A DNA stretch of 64,000 nucleotides from Oceanobacillus jeddahensis. Its GTDB lineage: Bacteria; Bacillota; Bacilli; Bacillales; Amphibacillaceae. This document shows positions 61,416 through 64,000 of the stretch, piece by piece (the stretch's first letter is position 1; every line of letters begins with the position of its first letter). The position numbers were made by a program, and so were the translations under genes. The stretch lies in NCBI RefSeq assembly GCF_000750635.1, contig NZ_CCDM010000001.1, positions 310,001 through 374,000 on the forward strand. Direction: 5' to 3'. The notes beneath the pieces are model-generated. The model did not search any database and was not told the DNA's origin. It worked only from the letters and a program-made list of their open reading frames with translations.

Positions 61416-62975
61416 TTGAAGAAGATGAAATGGATATTGGGAATGTTAATGCTATCTATCGTATTAGTTGCGTGTAGTTCAGATGATAACGAATCTGAGG
61501 GAAGTAGTTCAGGTAACAGTGCAGATCCTGAAAATATTAATATAGCTATTGAACAGGATTTTATTTCTCTTGATCCTCACGATGTAGGAGATACGGTTTC
61601 CATTTTTGGAACTAGATCCATGTATGAAGGCTTACTGGGATTTAATGAAAATATGGAATTGGAACCTGTTCTTGCAGAAGACTATGAAGTGAATGAAGAT
61701 TCTACTGAATTTATATTCCAGTTACGTGAAGATGTTACTTTTCACGATGGAGAACCATTTAATGCCGAAGCAGTAGAAGCAAACTTTGATCGAATCATGG
61801 ATGAAGAATTAAGAGCGAGCAATAATGCTAGATATGTTGATGAAATTGAGATCTTAGGTGAGTATGAAATTAAATTTATATTATCAGAGCCATATAGCCC
61901 AATGTTAAATAAATTCGCGATGATTCTCATGGGAAGCCCTGCAGCATTTGAGGAAGATTCAGAGGGATTTGCCTCAAACCCTGTTGGGACAGGAGCATTT
62001 CAATTTGAAGAATGGAATCAAGGAAATTCCATGGTGGTTAGTAAGTATGAGGATTACTGGGGAGATTTAGATACAAATGTAGAGCAAGTTACTTTCAGGC
62101 CAGTACCAGAAAATGGTTCACGTGTAGCTATGTTGCAGACAGGAGAAGCTGATTTCATTTATCCAGTCCCTCACAATAATATGGAAGAATTAGAGAATGA
62201 GGATAGTATTATAATTGAAGAAACACCGTCTACTATTGCAAGATATGTTTCCATTAATACGCAAAAAGAACCGTTTGATGATGTTAGAGTACGTCAAGCA
62301 ATGAACCATGCAATTGATCAAGAAGCTTTTTTAACAGTTGTTAGAAATGGCTATGGTGATCCTTTAAGTTCAGTTATGTCTTCTCAAACACAATATTATG
62401 CTGAACAAGATTTACATGCGACCGATCTTGAAGAAGCTCAAGCTTTGATGGCAGAAGCGGGCTATGAAGATGGCTTTTCTGCAGAAATATGGGGCAATAC
62501 AGCTTCTGAAACAAGTACGGGAATGCAATTTATTGAACAACAATTAGCTCAAATTGGGATTGATTTAGAAGTTCGCTCTATGGAAGAAGCTACTTTAAAT
62601 GATGCCATTTATACTCCAGAGACACCAGAGGAAACGGATTTACAAATGTGGTATGTAAGCTGGTCTCCTTCTTCAGGAGATGCTGATGGGGCGTTGCGTT
62701 CATTATTCCATAACGAATTCCAACCGCCAGCAGGTGCAAACACAGCATATTATGACAATCAGGAAGTATCCGATTGGATTGATGAAGCGGTTCAAACAAG
62801 TGATGCAGATCGTCAAGAAGAAATATATGCAGACATTCAAGAAACCGTTTATGAAGATGTCCCATGGATTTTTCTAGGAAGCGATACAATTTTATCAGGA
62901 CATGTTTCTTCACTTGAAGGAGTATATGTGTTACCTGATGGTTCTGTAAGTATTCGAGATGCAAATGTACAATAA
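61416..62975 (+). CDS. Family-5 ABC solute-binding lipoprotein (DppA-like, normal order)
   Basis: The 519-residue lipoprotein has a signal ending VLVAC (Cys20) and the family 5 parts in normal order: NIAIEQDFISLDPHDVGDTV, FIFQLREDVTFHDGEPFNAEAV, GTGAFQFEEWNQGN, DVRVRQAMNHAIDQEAFL, ALMAEAGYEDGFSAEIW, then DLQMWYVSWSPSSGDADGAL and YADIQETVYEDVPWIFLGS. It starts with TTG at 61416, 7 bases after AGGGGG. It binds a peptide, amide or similar compound for the permeases that follow. It is a useful control for the permuted relative at 36638-38437. Confidence 0.92.
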   Translation: MKKMKWILGMLMLSIVLVACSSDDNESEGSSSGNSADPENINIAIEQDFISLDPHDVGDTVSIFGTRSMYEGLLGFNENMELEPVLAEDYEVNEDSTEFIFQLREDVTFHDGEPFNAEAVEANFDRIMDEELRASNNARYVDEIEILGEYEIKFILSEPYSPMLNKFAMILMGSPAAFEEDSEGFASNPVGTGAFQFEEWNQGNSMVVSKYEDYWGDLDTNVEQVTFRPVPENGSRVAMLQTGEADFIYPVPHNNMEELENEDSIIIEETPSTIARYVSINTQKEPFDDVRVRQAMNHAIDQEAFLTVVRNGYGDPLSSVMSSQTQYYAEQDLHATDLEEAQALMAEAGYEDGFSAEIWGNTASETSTGMQFIEQQLAQIGIDLEVRSMEEATLNDAIYTPETPEETDLQMWYVSWSPSSGDADGALRSLFHNEFQPPAGANTAYYDNQEVSDWIDEAVQTSDADRQEEIYADIQETVYEDVPWIFLGSDTILSGHVSSLEGVYVLPDGSVSIRDANVQ

Positions 62976-62981
62976 AAAATT

Positions 62982-63008
62982 GTGAGGCTGGAAACAGCCT
63001 CACCCTTT
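62982..63008 (+). other. Intercistronic hairpin with a GAAA tetraloop
   Basis: GTGAGGCTG (62982-62990) and CAGCCTCAC (62995-63003) are perfect arms closed by GAAA, followed by CCTTTTA. The T run is short, so partial termination or mRNA end protection between binding-protein and permease genes is likely. Confidence 0.75.
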
Positions 63009-63026
63009 TATAGGTAGGTGCTTACC

Positions 63027-63950
63027 ATGCTGCAATTCACAATTAAAAGGTTATTAACATTAATACCTTTATTATTAGTTATTTCTTTTTTTGTTTTCAT
63101 GTTTATTCATTTTATTCCTGGAGATCCAGCCAGACTAATGGCGGGGCAAGATGCCAGTTTAGAAGAAATTGAACGGGCACGGGATGTATTAGGTTTAAAT
63201 GATCCTATCATCACACAATATTTTACATATTTAACGTCTTTATTACAGTTGGATTTAGGAGAATCTTACCGTTCAGGGGTACCAGTAATTGATTTGATTT
63301 CAGATAGAATTGGTCCAACTCTTATTCTTACTTTTTTAAGTATTTTATGGGCATTAGTTATTGGAATACTACTCGGTATTATATCGGCTGTCTTTAGAGA
63401 TCGCTTGCCAGATCGTTTAGGAATGTTAACAGCTGTTTCAGGAATATCATTACCTAACTTTTGGTTAGGACTTGTCTGTATTCAACTGTTTGCTGTTCAA
63501 TTAGGATGGTTTCCAACAGGTGGTATAAATGATGGTTGGAAAAGCTATATTTTACCTTCGTTTGCACTTGGAGCCGGGATTATGGCGATGATTGCCAGAT
63601 TTACTCGTTCTTCACTTGTTCATACATTGAAGCAGGATTATATCAGAACCGGACGTTCAAAAGGTTTAAGTAGTCAAAGTATTATATACGGTCATGCCCT
63701 AAAAAATTCATTGATTCCTGTTATTACCGTAGCAGGTTTACAATTTGGGTTCTTGTTGGGAGGATCTGTCGTAGTGGAAACGGTATTTAGTTTTCCAGGT
63801 CTGGGTCAACTGTTGATTGATTCGATAAGCTATAGAGATTATCCAGTGGTTCAATCGTTAATTTTATTTTTCTCTGTTCAGTTTATATTAGTCAACCTGT
63901 TGGTAGATATACTTTATAGCTTTTTTAATCCGAAAATTCGATATGAATAA
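63027..63950 (+). CDS. ABC transporter permease (DppB/GsiC-like)
   Basis: The 307-residue protein has six membrane segments in the DppB pattern: LQFTIKRLLTLIPLLLVISF, FIPGDPARLMAG, VLGLNDPIITQYFTYL, the EAA-type loop HTLKQDYIRTGRSKGLSS, and a C-terminus FFNPKIRYE. GGTAGGTG lies 7 bases before the ATG at 63027; the GTG at 63018 lies within that site. Unlike the extended permease at 33658-35091 it has no N-terminal extension. It works with the binding protein before it and the permease that begins at 63977. Confidence 0.92.
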   Translation: MLQFTIKRLLTLIPLLLVISFFVFMFIHFIPGDPARLMAGQDASLEEIERARDVLGLNDPIITQYFTYLTSLLQLDLGESYRSGVPVIDLISDRIGPTLILTFLSILWALVIGILLGIISAVFRDRLPDRLGMLTAVSGISLPNFWLGLVCIQLFAVQLGWFPTGGINDGWKSYILPSFALGAGIMAMIARFTRSSLVHTLKQDYIRTGRSKGLSSQSIIYGHALKNSLIPVITVAGLQFGFLLGGSVVVETVFSFPGLGQLLIDSISYRDYPVVQSLILFFSVQFILVNLLVDILYSFFNPKIRYE

Positions 63951-63976
63951 CTTGATGTGCGAGGGAGGTGTCTCAA

Positions 63977-64000
63977 ATGGAAAGTAAACACTCTGAGATG
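63977..64000 (+). CDS. Start of the next gene, probably DppC-like permease, partial
   Basis: ATG at 63977 follows GGGAGGTG by 8 bases and opens a frame (MESKHSEM) that runs off the window after eight codons. Position after a DppB-type gene makes a DppC-type permease the likely product; the sequence itself is too short to say. Confidence 0.55.

Noticed and set aside
1-64000. CRISPR arrays, tRNA or rRNA genes, prophage or complete insertion sequences
   Set aside because: Read for regular direct repeats, cloverleaf ends, transposase motifs and phage genes; none were found.

Overview
The window reads as chromosome of a low-GC, Gram-positive member of the Bacillaceae. Shine-Dalgarno sequences are strong (AGGAGG type), TTG and GTG starts are common, five sites fit the CcpA cre consensus, secreted binding proteins are lipoproteins, and many proteins are acidic. 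A salt-tolerant genus such as Oceanobacillus or Virgibacillus is my guess, not a proof. I saw no rRNA, tRNA, CRISPR, phage or complete insertion sequence. Nearly everything is carbon-source uptake and catabolism arranged as regulator + transporter + enzymes cassettes.

Layout. (1) 1-5432: hydantoinase/oxoprolinase genes hyuA-hyuB on the minus strand, an RpiR-type regulator, and a divergent ornithine-cyclodeaminase-like gene. Cre sites and RpiR-like palindromes lie on both sides. (2) 5490-10107: a TRAP-type large permease without a binding protein, a 72-residue membrane protein, a FadR-type GntR regulator, a CitE-like lyase and a CaiB-like CoA transferase, which look like a CoA-dependent hydroxy-acid cleavage route. 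(3) 10173-12069: a PrpR-N/AAA/Fis regulator whose ATPase domain has lost its key motifs. (4) 12174-21664: an acid-sugar operon with a DapA-like aldolase, iron alcohol dehydrogenase, four-carbon acid sugar kinase, PdxA2, an Asp-box sialidase-fold protein, a complete DctP-DctQ-DctM TRAP transporter and an SDR. (5) 21698-23323: YerD-type glutamate synthase-like protein on the minus strand. (6) 23663-31302: an AraC regulator and two GH3 beta-glycosidases, one membrane-anchored with its domains in swapped order. (7) 31317-39798: a peptide/oligosaccharide-type ABC system with a fused double ATPase (minus strand), two permeases with long N-terminal extensions, a circularly permuted binding protein, and an M20 amidohydrolase. 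(8) 39990-46018, minus strand: RpiR regulator, MFS transporter, FGGY kinase, FAD-linked oxidase of the alkyl-DHAP-synthase type, SDR. (9) 46428-52678: amidohydrolase, DgaE, DgaF, PfkB kinase, GntR/UTRA regulator and GntP permease, a plausible route from an N-acyl aldosaminate to pyruvate and glyceraldehyde-3-phosphate. (10) 53116-58166: Ugp-like sugar ABC transporter and a TIM-barrel isomerase. (11) 58280-64000: DinB-like protein, ROK regulator, PF06089 asparaginase and the start of a second peptide-type ABC transporter that runs off the window.

Themes. CcpA sites lie near the starts of at least four cassettes. Long hairpins lie between binding-protein and permease genes in three transport operons, which fits unequal expression of the subunits. 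The most unusual content is two circularly permuted proteins about 8 kb apart (a GH3 enzyme and a solute-binding protein), each with a normally ordered relative in the same window, and the degenerate enhancer-binding-like regulator. All functional assignments come from reading motifs; no database search was run.
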